Assembly: GCA_910576335.1 (NCBI GenBank)
Contig: CAJTIU010000032.1
Coordinates: 1 to 51,213, forward strand
Reading direction: 5' to 3'
Source: Lachnospiraceae bacterium
GTDB lineage: Bacteria; Bacillota; Clostridia; Lachnospirales; Lachnospiraceae
Length of the DNA stretch: 51,213 bases
Positions 1 to 8,806 of the stretch are shown here, piece after piece; position 1 is the first letter of the stretch; each line of letters starts with the position of its first letter. Position numbers and translations under genes: made by a program. The notes beneath the pieces were generated by a model. That model did not search any database. It saw only the letters and a list, made by a program, of their open reading frames with translations, and was not told the origin of the DNA.

Positions 1-9
1 TTACAGCAC

Positions 10-34
10 CAAGGGGGAAGTCTGCCCTTTTTTC
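10..34 (+). terminator. weak terminator-like hairpin
   Basis: AAGGG at 11-15 can pair with CCCTT at 25-29 and is followed by a T-rich run. It may end a gene lying left of the window. The stem is only five base pairs, so this is tentative. The rest of 35-189 is AT-rich leader sequence in which I see no clear promoter. Confidence 0.3.
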
Positions 35-189
35 TCTCATCAAATATACTATTTGTTATATTCTGGTTAATTTAATGCTGTATTTTCACTACTGATACCA
101 TACCACTACTAAGTTGCTAACATTGGTAAGAGAAGTGCAAATCCAGGATCGCCAGATTGTGAGAAGTTGTAGGGGGGTAAAAGAGGATT

Positions 190-1566
190 ATGAGTTTTTG
201 GGAGCTTTTCTGCAGTAATACCTTTGGTTTGACAATAAGCGTGCTATTTATGTTCTGGATCTCTATGTTACTTTTGGAGCGAAAACCATATAAAATAAGA
301 GAGCGCAAAGTGAAAATAATTGCTTGTACTATATTATTTATCTGTGTCTGGGCATTGATAGGGACAGTTTTTTATAAAGTAGGTATCTTTAGATGGAGGT
401 ATAATGCAGGACAAATCTTGTTTACCTATATGGGAATGACAGGAGCAATGTCTTATTTATATTTTCTCTATCGGGAAAATCTGCTGACTTGTTGGAGTTC
501 GGCTGTTTTTTTAGAAATGGTGGAATCTTTTGCAGTACATATAGGAGTTTTTTTTTCACCTAATATGACTTTTCATTTGGATATTTTGGGAGAACGGTTA
601 ATATATTATTTTTTTCTGTATGTATTAACACCACTCATAGAGATTATCTGGGTGCTGCTTCTATATAAAACTGGAGTTGGGAAAATGTTCCGACTGTGGA
701 TTGAACGGAAAGAATCGAAAAAGGTAAGTATTATTTTTATCAGTTTATACCCAATTTTGTCTGAAATACTTTATTATATGGTGCAAATAGGAGAACGAGT
801 TGGTAACGATAATGCAGTCGTTTCTCTGTTATATCTACTGATTGTTTTTATTATTTTCGGTTATGCAGGGCGTCAAGAAATGCAAAAGAAGCAAATTCAG
901 ACTCAGCAGATTAGTATGCAGCAGCAAAATGCTTATATTGAGAGTTTAGAAAAACTGCAGAGTGAAATGCGAAGATTCCGTCATGATTATAAAAATATGA
1001 TGTCTGGCATGTACCTTCAGGCAAAAGAGGGAAATATGGAAGCAGTGCAGAATTTTATTCAGGATATGACAAGTGATTTTGATTATCAGGTAGGGGAACA
1101 GATACGCAGATTGACACAGCTTGGAAATATTCATATGCTTGAGGTAAAAGGGCTGCTGTTGGGGAAAATGGAAAAAATGCAGCAGGAGCAGATTTCCTGT
1201 GAACTGGATGTATTGCGTCCATTTGATAGGACGCGGCTGAGAACGACTGACTTGTGCAGATGCCTGGGAATACTGATTGACAATGCTATAGATGAAGTAC
1301 AAGGAAAAAAAGATAAGAAGCCAAAACCGCAGATACATATTATGATTAGCAGTCAGGAAGAATGCACAACATTTCAAGTAAGAAATCCATTGTATTCAAA
1401 CATTGATTTTCACAAGATCTGGCAGCAAGGTTATTCTACCAGAGGGGCGGACAGAGGAATTGGCCTTGCAAGTTATAAAAGTATTTTAGAACATTATGAA
1501 AATGTCTTTTCTCTGACAACAATCAGGGATGGCTATTTTATTCAGGAATTAAAGATACAGGAATAA
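190..1566 (+). CDS. agr-like sensor histidine kinase (GHKL, AgrC type)
   Basis: Membrane sensor kinase of the quorum-sensing type. Residues 1-225 hold about six hydrophobic segments. A glutamine-rich coiled linker (230-260) leads to the phospho-acceptor motif FRHDYKN with His265, typical of the HPK10 family. The C-terminus has the N box (LIDNAIDEV) and the G box (RGIGLASYKS) of a GHKL ATPase. The length of 458 aa is normal for AgrC-like kinases. The start has an AGAGG-like RBS. It lies 29 bases before a LytTR regulator, its expected partner. No agrB-like protease or signal-peptide gene is visible here, so the ligand is unknown and may be encoded to the left or lost. Confidence 0.85.
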   Translation: MSFWELFCSNTFGLTISVLFMFWISMLLLERKPYKIRERKVKIIACTILFICVWALIGTVFYKVGIFRWRYNAGQILFTYMGMTGAMSYLYFLYRENLLTCWSSAVFLEMVESFAVHIGVFFSPNMTFHLDILGERLIYYFFLYVLTPLIEIIWVLLLYKTGVGKMFRLWIERKESKKVSIIFISLYPILSEILYYMVQIGERVGNDNAVVSLLYLLIVFIIFGYAGRQEMQKKQIQTQQISMQQQNAYIESLEKLQSEMRRFRHDYKNMMSGMYLQAKEGNMEAVQNFIQDMTSDFDYQVGEQIRRLTQLGNIHMLEVKGLLLGKMEKMQQEQISCELDVLRPFDRTRLRTTDLCRCLGILIDNAIDEVQGKKDKKPKPQIHIMISSQEECTTFQVRNPLYSNIDFHKIWQQGYSTRGADRGIGLASYKSILEHYENVFSLTTIRDGYFIQELKIQE

Positions 1567-1595
1567 GAAATGTTAAAAATTGTGGAGGAAAAAAT

Positions 1596-2864
1596 ATGCT
1601 TCCAATTTATATTTGTGAAGATGATGCGATGATACTCGCTGCACAGAAAAAGTTTTTAGAAAAACAAATTATGATGGAAGGTTATGATATGCAGATTGCT
1701 CTGTGCAGCAGGCATCCTCAGGAAATTGTTGAAGCGGTGGCAGCGGATCCAAAGAGAGGAATTTATTTTCTGGATGTGGAGCTTAAGGATGAGCCGATGG
1801 ATGGATTTATGCTGGGACAACAGATTAGAAAGTTTGATACCAGAGGTTTTCTAATCTATGTGACTTCCTTTCCAGATCTGGCATTTGAGACATTTCGTTA
1901 TCACCTGGAAGCGTTGGATTATATCGTAAAGGGCAATTCTGAAAAAATGCTGGCTGGAATGCGCAAAAACCTTGCGATCATTACGGAACGGATGTGTAAG
2001 GAGCAGGGAGAGCAAAAGGAATACTTTACCGTAAAGGTGTTGGATATTGTAAGGCATGTTCCAGTGGATGAAATTATGTTCTTTGAGACAAGTGTCCGTA
2101 CACACAGAATAGAACTTCATGCGAAGAATGACTGTATTGATTTTATTGGCAGCATGCAGGAGTTGCAAGAGCAGTTTAGGGAGCATTTTTTAAGGGTTCA
2201 CAGGTCATATCTGGTCAATGTAGATAAGATTCAGGAGTTAGATTTAAAGCATCGGGATTCGGGAGGTGATTTATCACCCATTCTGGTGTCTTTGATCCTG
2301 AGTTTGGGAATTTCCCTTAATTTGTGTATGGATGGATTCCTGATGGTAGGGACTGCCATTGCAGAAGAGAAAGAGAAACATACGTTACGGGTCTTAATGA
2401 CGTCATCAGTCACTGGAATGCAGTATTTTATCGGAAGTATTCTATTTCCATTTGTGCTGATGAATATAATCAATATTGTGGTATTGGTGATTAGCGGTAT
2501 TTCTATGAGTCAGGTATCTGTCGCGGCTTTCTTACTGGTCAGTGCGGCAGCCTCTCTGATTAGTTGTGTAATGGGAATGATTGTTGGTCTCTGCGCCAAA
2601 AATCAGATGAATGCAAATTTGATTTCTTATCCATTGGTGATCGTGTTGATGATGATTCCAATGTTTGGAAATCTTTCCGAAAAATTGCACCATATCTCAG
2701 GGTTTTTGTTTACTGGAGTGTTGACAGAGATGGCAAGTGGATTTGCAGAGGGAATGTCATATACGTTAAAACCTCTGGACATCGCAGTGCTTATCGGAGA
2801 ATTAATCATTAGCATTCTTGTATTTTTAGTACTTTATCGAAGAAATGGATATGAAAAAGACTGA
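1596..2864 (+). CDS. chimeric LytTR response regulator fused to ABC-2 permease half
   Basis: Residues 1-135 are a receiver domain with acidic D9/D10 and a probable phosphorylated Asp60 in YFLDVEL. Residues 140-220 are a LytTR DNA-binding domain (FFETSVRTHRIELH, HRSYLVNV). At about residue 220 the protein changes abruptly into a hydrophobic ABC-2 type permease C-terminal half with the cytoplasmic AEEKEKHTLRVLMTSS motif and about five membrane segments (228-415). Normal AgrA-like regulators end close to this junction. I infer that a deletion joined the 5' part of a regulator gene to the 3' part of an exporter gene, removing everything between. The GGAGG RBS and start are sound, so the receiver and DNA-binding parts could still be made, tethered to the membrane. 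Confidence 0.8.
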   Translation: MLPIYICEDDAMILAAQKKFLEKQIMMEGYDMQIALCSRHPQEIVEAVAADPKRGIYFLDVELKDEPMDGFMLGQQIRKFDTRGFLIYVTSFPDLAFETFRYHLEALDYIVKGNSEKMLAGMRKNLAIITERMCKEQGEQKEYFTVKVLDIVRHVPVDEIMFFETSVRTHRIELHAKNDCIDFIGSMQELQEQFREHFLRVHRSYLVNVDKIQELDLKHRDSGGDLSPILVSLILSLGISLNLCMDGFLMVGTAIAEEKEKHTLRVLMTSSVTGMQYFIGSILFPFVLMNIINIVVLVISGISMSQVSVAAFLLVSAAASLISCVMGMIVGLCAKNQMNANLISYPLVIVLMMIPMFGNLSEKLHHISGFLFTGVLTEMASGFAEGMSYTLKPLDIAVLIGELIISILVFLVLYRRNGYEKD

Positions 2865-2893
2865 TGCAATTTAGACAGGGTAATTTTAATTTC

Positions 2894-2940
2894 GGGATGT
2901 CCACAGGGATAGGGATGTCCACAGGGATAGCAGGGATAGC
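2894..2940. repeat. tandem 18-bp repeat with partial third unit
   Basis: The unit GGGATGTCCACAGGGATA occurs at 2894-2911 and again at 2912-2929, followed by a partial copy containing CAGGGATAGC. It follows the stop of the chimeric gene closely and may mark the debris of the rearrangement. No function is evident. Confidence 0.8.
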
Positions 2941-2946
2941 GAGCAT

Positions 2947-2985
2947 CGGATTGCGTCAGCCGCAATCCGAATTGTAAAGTTTTTT
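2947..2985 (+). terminator. hairpin followed by T-run
   Basis: A perfect 9-bp stem (CGGATTGCG at 2947-2955 pairs with CGCAATCCG at 2961-2969) has a 5-base loop. A six-T run comes about ten bases later, further away than in a canonical intrinsic terminator. It could end transcription of the kinase and chimera genes. Confidence 0.5.
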
Positions 2986-3039
2986 AGGAAAGAGGCAGAA
3001 GGATGCACCTTGATATGTCATAATGACTGTGTTGTCTAA

Positions 3040-3138
3040 CCTACACCCGGCAACGACCTCTATGAGCCTGTGGGAGCGTTCCTATGCCTGTTCATTGATG
3101 TCGTCGAGGCAGGCACTCAGTTTGTCATTGTTTAACTT
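3040..3138 (-). pseudogene. remnant resembling TnpV transposon protein
   Basis: Read on the minus strand, this stretch encodes a short segment with a KLxxxLxDIxEQA pattern, an in-frame stop, then ERSHRLIEVVAG. The pattern recalls the central part of TnpV, a small protein of clostridial transposons. Neither flank can be aligned to the family by eye and there is no start codon. It is transposon debris if the resemblance is real. The rest of 2986-3230 shows no other gene. Confidence 0.4.
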
Positions 3139-3231
3139 CTTTTAATATTGTCCCAAATGGTTATTGCGAATGAATTTTAGGATCGTGAGTACTATTGTAC
3201 GAAAAAAAATACAATATTTCACAGAAAACAC

Positions 3232-3260
3232 TTGAAAAATATTTTTCTGTCATATATACT
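3232..3260 (+). promoter_or_regulatory. sigma-A promoter of the S10 operon
   Basis: TTGAAA at 3232-3237 and TATACT at 3255-3260 are separated by exactly 17 bases. Transcription should begin near 3267, giving a leader of roughly 250 nt before rpsJ. Confidence 0.85.
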
Positions 3261-3266
3261 TAAAAA

Positions 3267-3515
3267 GCTGTGACATGATAGCAATGAAACGTGAGGTTGC
3301 TGCCTTTATGTGGCAGGTTTTCCGTGGAGCGAATGTCAAGTTAGGAAACTGGCGACAAGTCACTGTACGTATCACAACTGATTATCATCTGCCCATGTAT
3401 GTGTGCGGCGGAGATATGAAACAACGTGTGGGGTTCTCACGACACACACGGGAGAGTGTACAGTCACCGCTTGTCGTACTGAAGTAAAAAGTACGAAAAG
3501 GAGGCGACTTTTTTT
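3267..3515 (+). promoter_or_regulatory. structured rpsJ leader RNA, candidate autoregulatory element
   Basis: CGACAAG (3353-3359) and ACTGTAC (3362-3368) can pair at long range with CTTGTCG (3470-3476) and GTACAGT (3458-3464). The 3' end of this helix overlaps a local hairpin, TCGTACT (3474-3480) with AGTACGA (3490-3496), which ends five bases before the AGGAGGCGAC ribosome binding region. The two folds therefore compete for three bases. A CTGCC/GGCAG hairpin lies near 3300-3316. The small reading frame at 3275-3487 is not supported as a gene. Regulation by a ribosomal protein is an inference. Confidence 0.55.
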
Positions 3516-3836
3516 ATGGCAAGTCAAGTAATGAGAATCACTTTGAAGGCGTATGATCACCAGCTGGTAGATGCATCCGCAAAAAAAATCATCGAAACTG
3601 TAAAGAAGAATGGAGCACAGGTGAGCGGACCAGTACCGCTTCCGACCAAGAAGGAAGTAGTAACCATCTTAAGGGCAGTTCACAAGTATAAGGACTCCAG
3701 GGAGCAGTTCGAGCAGAGGACTCATAAGAGACTCATTGATATCATTACACCGACCCAGAAGACAGTAGACGCACTGTCAAGACTGGAGATGCCAGCCGGT
3801 GTTTATATTGATATTAAGATGAAAAGCAAAAAGTAA
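3516..3836 (+). CDS. rpsJ: 30S ribosomal protein S10
   Basis: First gene of the S10 cluster, 106 aa, normal length. Residues 7-60 carry the family pattern [13 protein letters not shown] and GPVPLPTKK, and the C-terminus has [11 protein letters not shown] and the VDIK-like end. S10 binds the head of the 30S subunit and, with NusB, also takes part in transcription antitermination in bacteria. The start is set by the GGAGG at 3500-3504 and agrees with the usual N-terminus. It follows a long structured leader and is separated from rplC by 73 bases. Confidence 0.97.
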   Translation: MASQVMRITLKAYDHQLVDASAKKIIETVKKNGAQVSGPVPLPTKKEVVTILRAVHKYKDSREQFEQRTHKRLIDIITPTQKTVDALSRLEMPAGVYIDIKMKSKK

Positions 3837-3845
3837 ACAGTAATT

Positions 3846-3882
3846 CCTAATATTTAGGATGAACGCATAAAAGCATGCGTTC
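3846..3882 (+). promoter_or_regulatory. two small hairpins before rplC
   Basis: CCTAA/TTAGG (3846-3858, 3-base loop) and GAACGCA/TGCGTTC (3861-3867 with 3876-3882) stand in the 73-base gap between rpsJ and rplC, ahead of its AGGAGG. No T-run follows, so they are more likely RNA processing or stability elements than a terminator. Confidence 0.45.
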
Positions 3883-3909
3883 CGCTGTAAATCACAGGAG
3901 GTAATTATA

Positions 3910-4584
3910 ATGAAGAAAGCTATCTTAGCTACAAAGGTCGGAATGACCCAGGTATTCAGTGAAGACGGCACTCTGACGCCAGTAACAGTTCTTCAGGCAG
4001 GTCCTTGTGTAGTAACACAGATTAAGACCGTAGAGAACGACGGGTACAGCGCAGTGCAGGTGGGCTTCGCTGACAAGAAGGAAAAGATTGTAAATAAGGA
4101 CAAGAGCGGCAAGAAAGAGATCGCACACCGTCATGGCGTTACGAAGGCAGAACAGGGACATTTTGCAAAGGCCGGCGTATCCGGGAAGAGATTTGTAAGA
4201 GAATTTAAGCTTGAGGGCGAATATGAGCCGGGGCAGGAGATCACGGTCAGCGTATTCGCTGCAGGAGACAAGATAGACGCAACTGCTATTTCAAAGGGAA
4301 AAGGATTCCAGGGTGCGATTAAAAGACACAACCAGCACAGAGGACCTATGACACATGGTTCCAAGTTCCACCGCCATGCAGGATCTAACGGCGCGGCTTC
4401 CGATCCGAGCAAGGTATTTAAAGGAAAGAAGATGCCCGGACAGATGGGAAATAAGAGAATCACCATCCAGAACCTGGAAGTTGTACGTGTGGATGCAGAG
4501 AACAATCTGCTCCTCGTTAAGGGCTCCGTACCGGGACCGAAGAAGTCTTTAGTAACCATTAAAGAAGCAGTAAAAGCTAACTAG
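3910..4584 (+). CDS. rplC: 50S ribosomal protein L3
   Basis: 224 aa. The N-terminal KVGMTQVF motif and the basic central finger ([38 protein letters not shown]) that reaches toward the peptidyl-transferase centre are both present. L3 is an early assembly protein of the large subunit and binds 23S rRNA near its 3' end. AGGAGG at 3897-3902 fixes the start. It is slightly longer than the common 205-210 aa because of a short internal extension around residue 60-75 ([16 protein letters not shown]). Second gene of the S10 cluster. Confidence 0.97.
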   Translation: MKKAILATKVGMTQVFSEDGTLTPVTVLQAGPCVVTQIKTVENDGYSAVQVGFADKKEKIVNKDKSGKKEIAHRHGVTKAEQGHFAKAGVSGKRFVREFKLEGEYEPGQEITVSVFAAGDKIDATAISKGKGFQGAIKRHNQHRGPMTHGSKFHRHAGSNGAASDPSKVFKGKKMPGQMGNKRITIQNLEVVRVDAENNLLLVKGSVPGPKKSLVTIKEAVKAN

Positions 4585-4612
4585 GTTTTTAGAGGAAGGA
4601 GGAAGACTTAAG

Positions 4613-5233
4613 ATGGCAAACGTATCTGTTTATAATATCGAAGGCAATGAAGTTGGTACAATCGATTTAAGCGATGCGGTATTTGGTGTTGAGGTAAACG
4701 AACATCTGGTACACATGGCGGTTGTTAACCAGCTTGCAAATAAACGTCAGGGAACACAGAAAGCAAAGACACGTTCTGAAGTTTCCGGCGGCGGAAGAAA
4801 ACCGTGGAGACAAAAAGGAACAGGCCACGCAAGACAGGGCTCAACAAGAGCGCCCCAGTGGACAGGCGGAGGAGTAGTATTCGCACCGGTTCCGAGAGAT
4901 TATTCATTTAAGATGAACAGGAAAGAGAAGAGAGCGGCGCTTCTGTCCGCGCTTACTTCCAGGGTTCAGGAGAATAAGTTTATTGTGGTAGATGAGCTCG
5001 CGTTTGACGAGATCAAGACAAAGAATTTTGTAAAGGTATTAAAGAATCTGAATGTGTCAAAGGCATTAGTCGTATTAGAGGATGGCAATGTAAACGCAGA
5101 GCTGTCTGCAAGAAATATTGCAGACGTTAAGACTGCAAAGACGAATACAATTAATGTGTATGACATCTTGAAATATAATACAGTGATTACTACAAAGGCA
5201 GCTGCCCGCAATATCGAGGAGGTGTACGCATAA
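4613..5233 (+). CDS. rplD: 50S ribosomal protein L4
   Basis: 206 aa. The conserved loop that lines the peptide exit tunnel (GGGRKPWRQKGTGHARQGS, about residues 60-78) is intact, as is the C-terminal globular part. In enterobacteria L4 also represses its own S10 operon through the leader; whether that applies to the different leader seen here is unknown. AGGAGG precedes the start. Its TAA shares one base with the ATG of rplW, which suggests translational coupling. Confidence 0.97.
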   Translation: MANVSVYNIEGNEVGTIDLSDAVFGVEVNEHLVHMAVVNQLANKRQGTQKAKTRSEVSGGGRKPWRQKGTGHARQGSTRAPQWTGGGVVFAPVPRDYSFKMNRKEKRAALLSALTSRVQENKFIVVDELAFDEIKTKNFVKVLKNLNVSKALVVLEDGNVNAELSARNIADVKTAKTNTINVYDILKYNTVITTKAAARNIEEVYA

Positions 5234-5538
5234 TGGCTAACGTTCAATATTATGATGTAATCCTTAAACCAGTTGTAACAGAGAAGAGCATGGAGCTTAT
5301 GGGTGAGAAGAAGTATACCTTCCTTGTACATCCGGAAGCGACAAAGTCCCAGGTAAAGGAAGCTGTTGAGAAGATGTTCGAAGGCACGAAGGTAAAGCGT
5401 GTTAACACAATGAACCTTGACGGCAAGAAAAAGAGAGTCCGCGGAACATTTAAGTTCGGCAGGACCGCAAAGACTAAGAAGGCTGTTGTCCAATTGACGG
5501 AAGACAGCAAAGATATTGAGATCTTTGAGGGACTGTAG
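5233..5538 (+). CDS. rplW: 50S ribosomal protein L23
   Basis: 101 aa, normal size. Shows the family features VILKPVVTEKSM at the N-terminus and KVKRVNTMN followed by the basic segment KKKRVRGTF. L23 sits at the exit of the peptide tunnel and is the docking point for trigger factor and the signal recognition particle. The start overlaps the rplD stop (TAATG), and the ribosome binding site GAGGTG lies inside rplD. It is followed by an unusual 133-base gap with tandem repeats. Confidence 0.97.
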   Translation: MANVQYYDVILKPVVTEKSMELMGEKKYTFLVHPEATKSQVKEAVEKMFEGTKVKRVNTMNLDGKKKRVRGTFKFGRTAKTKKAVVQLTEDSKDIEIFEGL

Positions 5539-5565
5539 GATTTCGCGGGATCTTGCCAGGCGCTT

Positions 5566-5644
5566 CATGTATCTGAAAGAAACCGCGATTTCATGTATCT
5601 GAAGGAAACCGTGATAACATGTATACGGAAAGAAACCGTGATAA
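5566..5644 (+). repeat. three tandem 26-bp units between rplW and rplB
   Basis: Units begin at 5566, 5592 and 5618. Each starts CATGTAT and contains GAAACCG. They differ at a few positions, with the third most diverged (GTATACGGAAAG instead of GTATCTGAAAG). They fill most of the 133-base gap inside the operon. Each unit lacks internal dyad symmetry, so no hairpin is predicted within it. Confidence 0.85.
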
Positions 5645-5671
5645 TAAATAGGATCGAAAGGAGAAGTAATC

Positions 5672-6514
5672 ATGGGAATTAAAACATATCGCCCATATAC
5701 GCCTTCCAGAAGACAGATGACCGGGTCTGATTTCAAAGAAATCACAAAGACTACTCCGGAAAAATCTCTGTTAGCTCCCAAGAGCAGACAGGCAGGACGT
5801 AACAATCAAGGTAAAATTACAGTTAGACACCGCGGAGGCGGAGCTAAGAAACAATATAGAATTATCGACTTTAAGAGAAGAAAAGACGGCATTCCGGCTA
5901 AGGTGGTGGGCATTGAGTATGATCCGAACAGATCGGCAAATATTGCCCTGATCTGCTACGAGGACGGCGAGAAAGCTTACATCCTTGCACCGGAGGGACT
6001 AAAGGATGGAATGAAAGTTATGAACGGGGCTGAGGCCGAGGTAAGAGTAGGAAACTGTCTCCCGCTGTCGGAGATTCCGGTAGGTACGCAGATCCACAAT
6101 ATCGAGCTTCATCCGGGGAGAGGCGGACAGCTTGTACGTTCAGCCGGAAACAGCGCACAGCTTATGGCGAAGGAAGGAAAGTATGCAACCTTAAGACTTC
6201 CGTCAGGAGAGATGAGAATGGTTCCGATTGCCTGCAGGGCTTCTGTAGGAGTTGTGGGAAATGGTGACCACAACCTGATTAATATCGGAAAAGCAGGACG
6301 TAAGCGCCACATGGGCATCAGGCCTACAGTACGTGGTTCTGTTATGAACCCCAATGACCATCCGCACGGCGGTGGTGAAGGCAAGACTGGTATCGGACGT
6401 CCGGGTCCGTGTACACCGTGGGGCAAGCCTGCACTTGGACTTAAGACAAGGAAGAAGAATAAGGCTTCTAACAAGCTGATTGTAAGAAGACGAGATGGAA
6501 GAGCGATGAAATAA
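5672..6514 (+). CDS. rplB: 50S ribosomal protein L2
   Basis: 280 aa, typical length. OB-fold and SH3-like RNA-binding domains are recognisable ([42 protein letters not shown]). The C-terminal segment [20 protein letters not shown] contains the histidine conserved near the peptidyl-transferase centre. L2 binds helix 66 of 23S rRNA and supports subunit joining. AAAGGAG at 5657-5663 precedes the ATG. The next gene, rpsS, follows after 17 bases. Confidence 0.97.
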   Translation: MGIKTYRPYTPSRRQMTGSDFKEITKTTPEKSLLAPKSRQAGRNNQGKITVRHRGGGAKKQYRIIDFKRRKDGIPAKVVGIEYDPNRSANIALICYEDGEKAYILAPEGLKDGMKVMNGAEAEVRVGNCLPLSEIPVGTQIHNIELHPGRGGQLVRSAGNSAQLMAKEGKYATLRLPSGEMRMVPIACRASVGVVGNGDHNLINIGKAGRKRHMGIRPTVRGSVMNPNDHPHGGGEGKTGIGRPGPCTPWGKPALGLKTRKKNKASNKLIVRRRDGRAMK

Positions 6515-6531
6515 TAAGGAGGTTAACCTAA

Positions 6532-6813
6532 ATGGCACGTTCAATTAAAAAAGGACCATTCGCAGATGCAAGCCTGCTGAAAAAGATTGACGCGATGAAC
6601 GCTTCTGGCGACAAGTCAGTGATTAAGACCTGGTCACGCCGTTCTACAATCTTCCCGAGCATGGTTGGACATACAATTGCCGTTCACGACGGAAGAAAGC
6701 ATGTACCTGTATATGTAACAGAGGATATGGTTGGGCATAAGCTCGGTGAGTTTGTTGCAACCAGAACTTACAGAGGACATGGAAAAGACGAGAAGAAATC
6801 AAGAGTTAGATAA
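6532..6813 (+). CDS. rpsS: 30S ribosomal protein S19
   Basis: 93 aa, normal. Shows ARSIKKGPF at the N-terminus and the central [21 protein letters not shown] block, which binds 16S rRNA in the 30S head next to S13. GGAGG lies eight bases before the ATG. Belongs to the uninterrupted string rplB-rpsS-rplV-rpsC. Confidence 0.97.
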   Translation: MARSIKKGPFADASLLKKIDAMNASGDKSVIKTWSRRSTIFPSMVGHTIAVHDGRKHVPVYVTEDMVGHKLGEFVATRTYRGHGKDEKKSRVR

Positions 6814-6839
6814 TCATATTGTGAAAGGAGGGTTCATCC

Positions 6840-7226
6840 GTGGCTAAAGGACACAGATCCCAGATAAAGAGAGAGAGAAATGCGAATAAAGATACAAGAC
6901 CTTCTGCTAAGTTATCTTACGCAAGAGTTTCTGTTCAGAAAGCATGTTTCGTATTAGATGCCATCAGAGGCAAGGATGTAACGACTGCACTTGGTATTTT
7001 AACTTACAACCCGAGATATGCCTCTGGTTTGATAAAGAAATTATTACAGTCAGCAATCGCAAACGCTGAGAACAATAACGGCATGAATGCTGAGAACCTT
7101 TATATTGCAGAGGCTTATGCGAACAAAGGACCAACAATGAAGAGAATCAGACCGAGGGCACAGGGAAGGGCGTATAGAATCGAAAAGAGAATGAGCCACA
7201 TTACACTTGTGCTTGATGAAAGATAA
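6840..7226 (+). CDS. rplV: 50S ribosomal protein L22
   Basis: 128 aa with the GTG start that follows AAAGGAGGG. The core ([23 protein letters not shown]) and the C-terminal hairpin region that reaches into the exit tunnel ([19 protein letters not shown]) are intact; changes in the hairpin give macrolide resistance in many bacteria, and no deletion is seen here. Fourteen bases separate it from rpsC. Confidence 0.97.
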   Translation: MAKGHRSQIKRERNANKDTRPSAKLSYARVSVQKACFVLDAIRGKDVTTALGILTYNPRYASGLIKKLLQSAIANAENNNGMNAENLYIAEAYANKGPTMKRIRPRAQGRAYRIEKRMSHITLVLDER

Positions 7227-7240
7227 GAAGGAGGGCAATC

Positions 7241-7894
7241 ATGGGACAGAAAGTTAATCCTCATGGCTTGAGAGTCGGAATTATCAAAGACTGGGACTCT
7301 AAGTGGTATGCAGAAAAAGAGTTTGCAGACTACTTAGTAGAAGACCATGAAATCAGAACGTATCTTAAGAAGAGATTATACAGTGCCGGTGTTTCTAAGA
7401 TGGAGATTGAGAGAGCATCCGACCGCGTGAAGATCACGATTTATACAGCAAAGCCTGGCGTTGTTATCGGCAAGGGCGGAGCAGAGATTGAAAAGGTAAA
7501 GGGCGAATTAAGGCGGTTTACCGACAAAAAGTTAGTTGTTGATATCAAAGAAATCAAGAGACCGGATAAGGATGCGCAGCTGGTAGCAGAAAACATTGCG
7601 CAGCAGCTTGAGAACCGTATTTCTTTCAGACGTGCAATGAAGTCCTGCATGTCCAGAACCATGAAATCAGGAGCGCTTGGTGTGAAGACCTCTGTTTCAG
7701 GACGTCTTGGCGGAGCTGATATGGCGCGTACAGAGTTCTACAGCGAGGGGACAATCCCGCTTCAGACACTGAGAGCAGACATTGACTACGGATTCGCTGA
7801 GGCAGACACAACTTACGGAAAAGTTGGCGTCAAGGTATGGATCTATAAAGGCGAAGTTCTTCCGGAAAAAGCATCAAAGGAAGGAGAGAGATAA
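7241..7894 (+). CDS. rpsC: 30S ribosomal protein S3
   Basis: 217 aa, normal. Starts [14 protein letters not shown]. The KH domain signature [17 protein letters not shown] is at about residues 70-90, and the C-terminal domain carries [19 protein letters not shown]3 lines the mRNA entry channel of the 30S subunit. AAGGAGGG precedes the start. The GGAAGGAG near its 3' end serves rplP, only three bases downstream, which points to coupled translation. Confidence 0.97.
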   Translation: MGQKVNPHGLRVGIIKDWDSKWYAEKEFADYLVEDHEIRTYLKKRLYSAGVSKMEIERASDRVKITIYTAKPGVVIGKGGAEIEKVKGELRRFTDKKLVVDIKEIKRPDKDAQLVAENIAQQLENRISFRRAMKSCMSRTMKSGALGVKTSVSGRLGGADMARTEFYSEGTIPLQTLRADIDYGFAEADTTYGKVGVKVWIYKGEVLPEKASKEGER

Positions 7895-7897
7895 ATT

Positions 7898-8335
7898 ATG
7901 TTAATGCCAAAGAGAGTAAAACGTCGTAAACAATTCCGTGGTTCCATGAAGGGAAAAGCTCTTCGCGGAAATCAGATTACAAACGGTGAATATGGTATTG
8001 TTGCAACAGAGCCCTGCTGGATCAAATCCAACCAGATTGAGGCAGCCCGTGTTGCTATGACCCGTTACATCAAGCGTGGCGGTAAAGTCTGGATCAAGAT
8101 ATTCCCGGATAAACCTGTAACTACGAAACCAGCTGAGACACGTATGGGTTCTGGTAAAGGAACCTTAGAGTACTGGGTGGCAGTTGTAAAGCCAGGCCGC
8201 GTTATGTTCGAGATCGCGGGCGTATCAGAGGAAGTTGCAAGAGAAGCACTCCGTCTGGCAACACACAAGCTTCCTTGTAAATGTAAAGTAGTTTCTCGCG
8301 CAGACTTAGAAGGCGGTGATAACAGTGAAAATTAG
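7898..8335 (+). CDS. rplP: 50S ribosomal protein L16
   Basis: 145 aa, starting [11 protein letters not shown]. Central motifs [19 protein letters not shown] and [20 protein letters not shown] match the family. L16 sits at the A-site side of the large subunit and shapes the tRNA binding region. Its 3' end overlaps the start of rpmC by 11 bases, so the AAGGCGG used by rpmC lies within this gene. Confidence 0.97.
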   Translation: MLMPKRVKRRKQFRGSMKGKALRGNQITNGEYGIVATEPCWIKSNQIEAARVAMTRYIKRGGKVWIKIFPDKPVTTKPAETRMGSGKGTLEYWVAVVKPGRVMFEIAGVSEEVAREALRLATHKLPCKCKVVSRADLEGGDNSEN

Positions 8336-8528
8336 TGCATTTGTAGAAGATTTAAAAACAAAATCAGCTGCAGAGCTGAATGAAGAATTAGTAGCTGCTA
8401 AAAAGGAACTTTTTAACTTAAGATTCCAGAACGCAACGAATCAGTTAGATAATACAAGCAGAATCAAAGAAGTAAGAAGAAATATTGCCAGAATTCAGAC
8501 AGTGATTACTGCAAAGGGAAAGGAGTAG
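8325..8528 (+). CDS. rpmC: 50S ribosomal protein L29
   Basis: 67 aa using the GTG at 8325, which has AAGGCGG eight bases upstream. A GTG at 8316 would add three residues but has no spaced ribosome binding site. The two-helix protein shows the signature [17 protein letters not shown] and the C-terminal [16 protein letters not shown]29 binds 23S rRNA near L23 at the tunnel exit. It is followed after four bases by rpsQ. Confidence 0.95.
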   Translation: MKISAFVEDLKTKSAAELNEELVAAKKELFNLRFQNATNQLDNTSRIKEVRRNIARIQTVITAKGKE

Positions 8529-8532
8529 CGCT

Positions 8533-8787
8533 ATGGAAAGAAATCTTAGAAAGACCCGTGTTGGTAAAGTTGTCAGCAATAAAATGGATAAGACCATAGT
8601 AGTTGCCGTTGAAGATCATGTTAAACATCCGCTTTACAAAAAGATTGTAAAGAGAACCTATAAATTAAAAGCACATGATGAAGCAAATGAATGCAACATT
8701 GGTGATAAGGTAAAAGTTATGGAGACAAGACCGTTATCCAAGGATAAGAGATGGAGACTTGTCGAAGTTATGGAAAAAGTGAAATAG
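8533..8787 (+). CDS. rpsQ: 30S ribosomal protein S17
   Basis: 84 aa, normal. An OB-fold RNA-binding protein with N-terminal [19 protein letters not shown] and central [18 protein letters not shown]. It is a primary binder of the 5' domain of 16S rRNA. Translation is probably coupled to rpmC because the gap is four bases and the AAAGGAG lies across the rpmC stop. Confidence 0.96.
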   Translation: MERNLRKTRVGKVVSNKMDKTIVVAVEDHVKHPLYKKIVKRTYKLKAHDEANECNIGDKVKVMETRPLSKDKRWRLVEVMEKVK

Positions 8788-8806
8788 TATAAGGAGGGAA
8801 ACCTGC

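Noticed and set aside
2564-2812. Overlapping plus-strand frame in the permease part of the chimera
   Set aside because: It is in a different frame from the recognised permease, and no RBS or domain is seen.
3275-3487. 70-codon gene before rpsJ
   Set aside because: The frame coincides with the structured leader RNA, lacks a ribosome binding site and resembles no protein I know.
5566-5644. Short CRISPR array
   Set aside because: The three units are directly adjacent with no spacers and there are no cas genes.
4966-5805. 279-codon open frame on the minus strand across rplD-rplW-rplB
   Set aside because: It lies antisense to three conserved ribosomal genes, has no RBS and spans gene boundaries; it is a codon-bias shadow.
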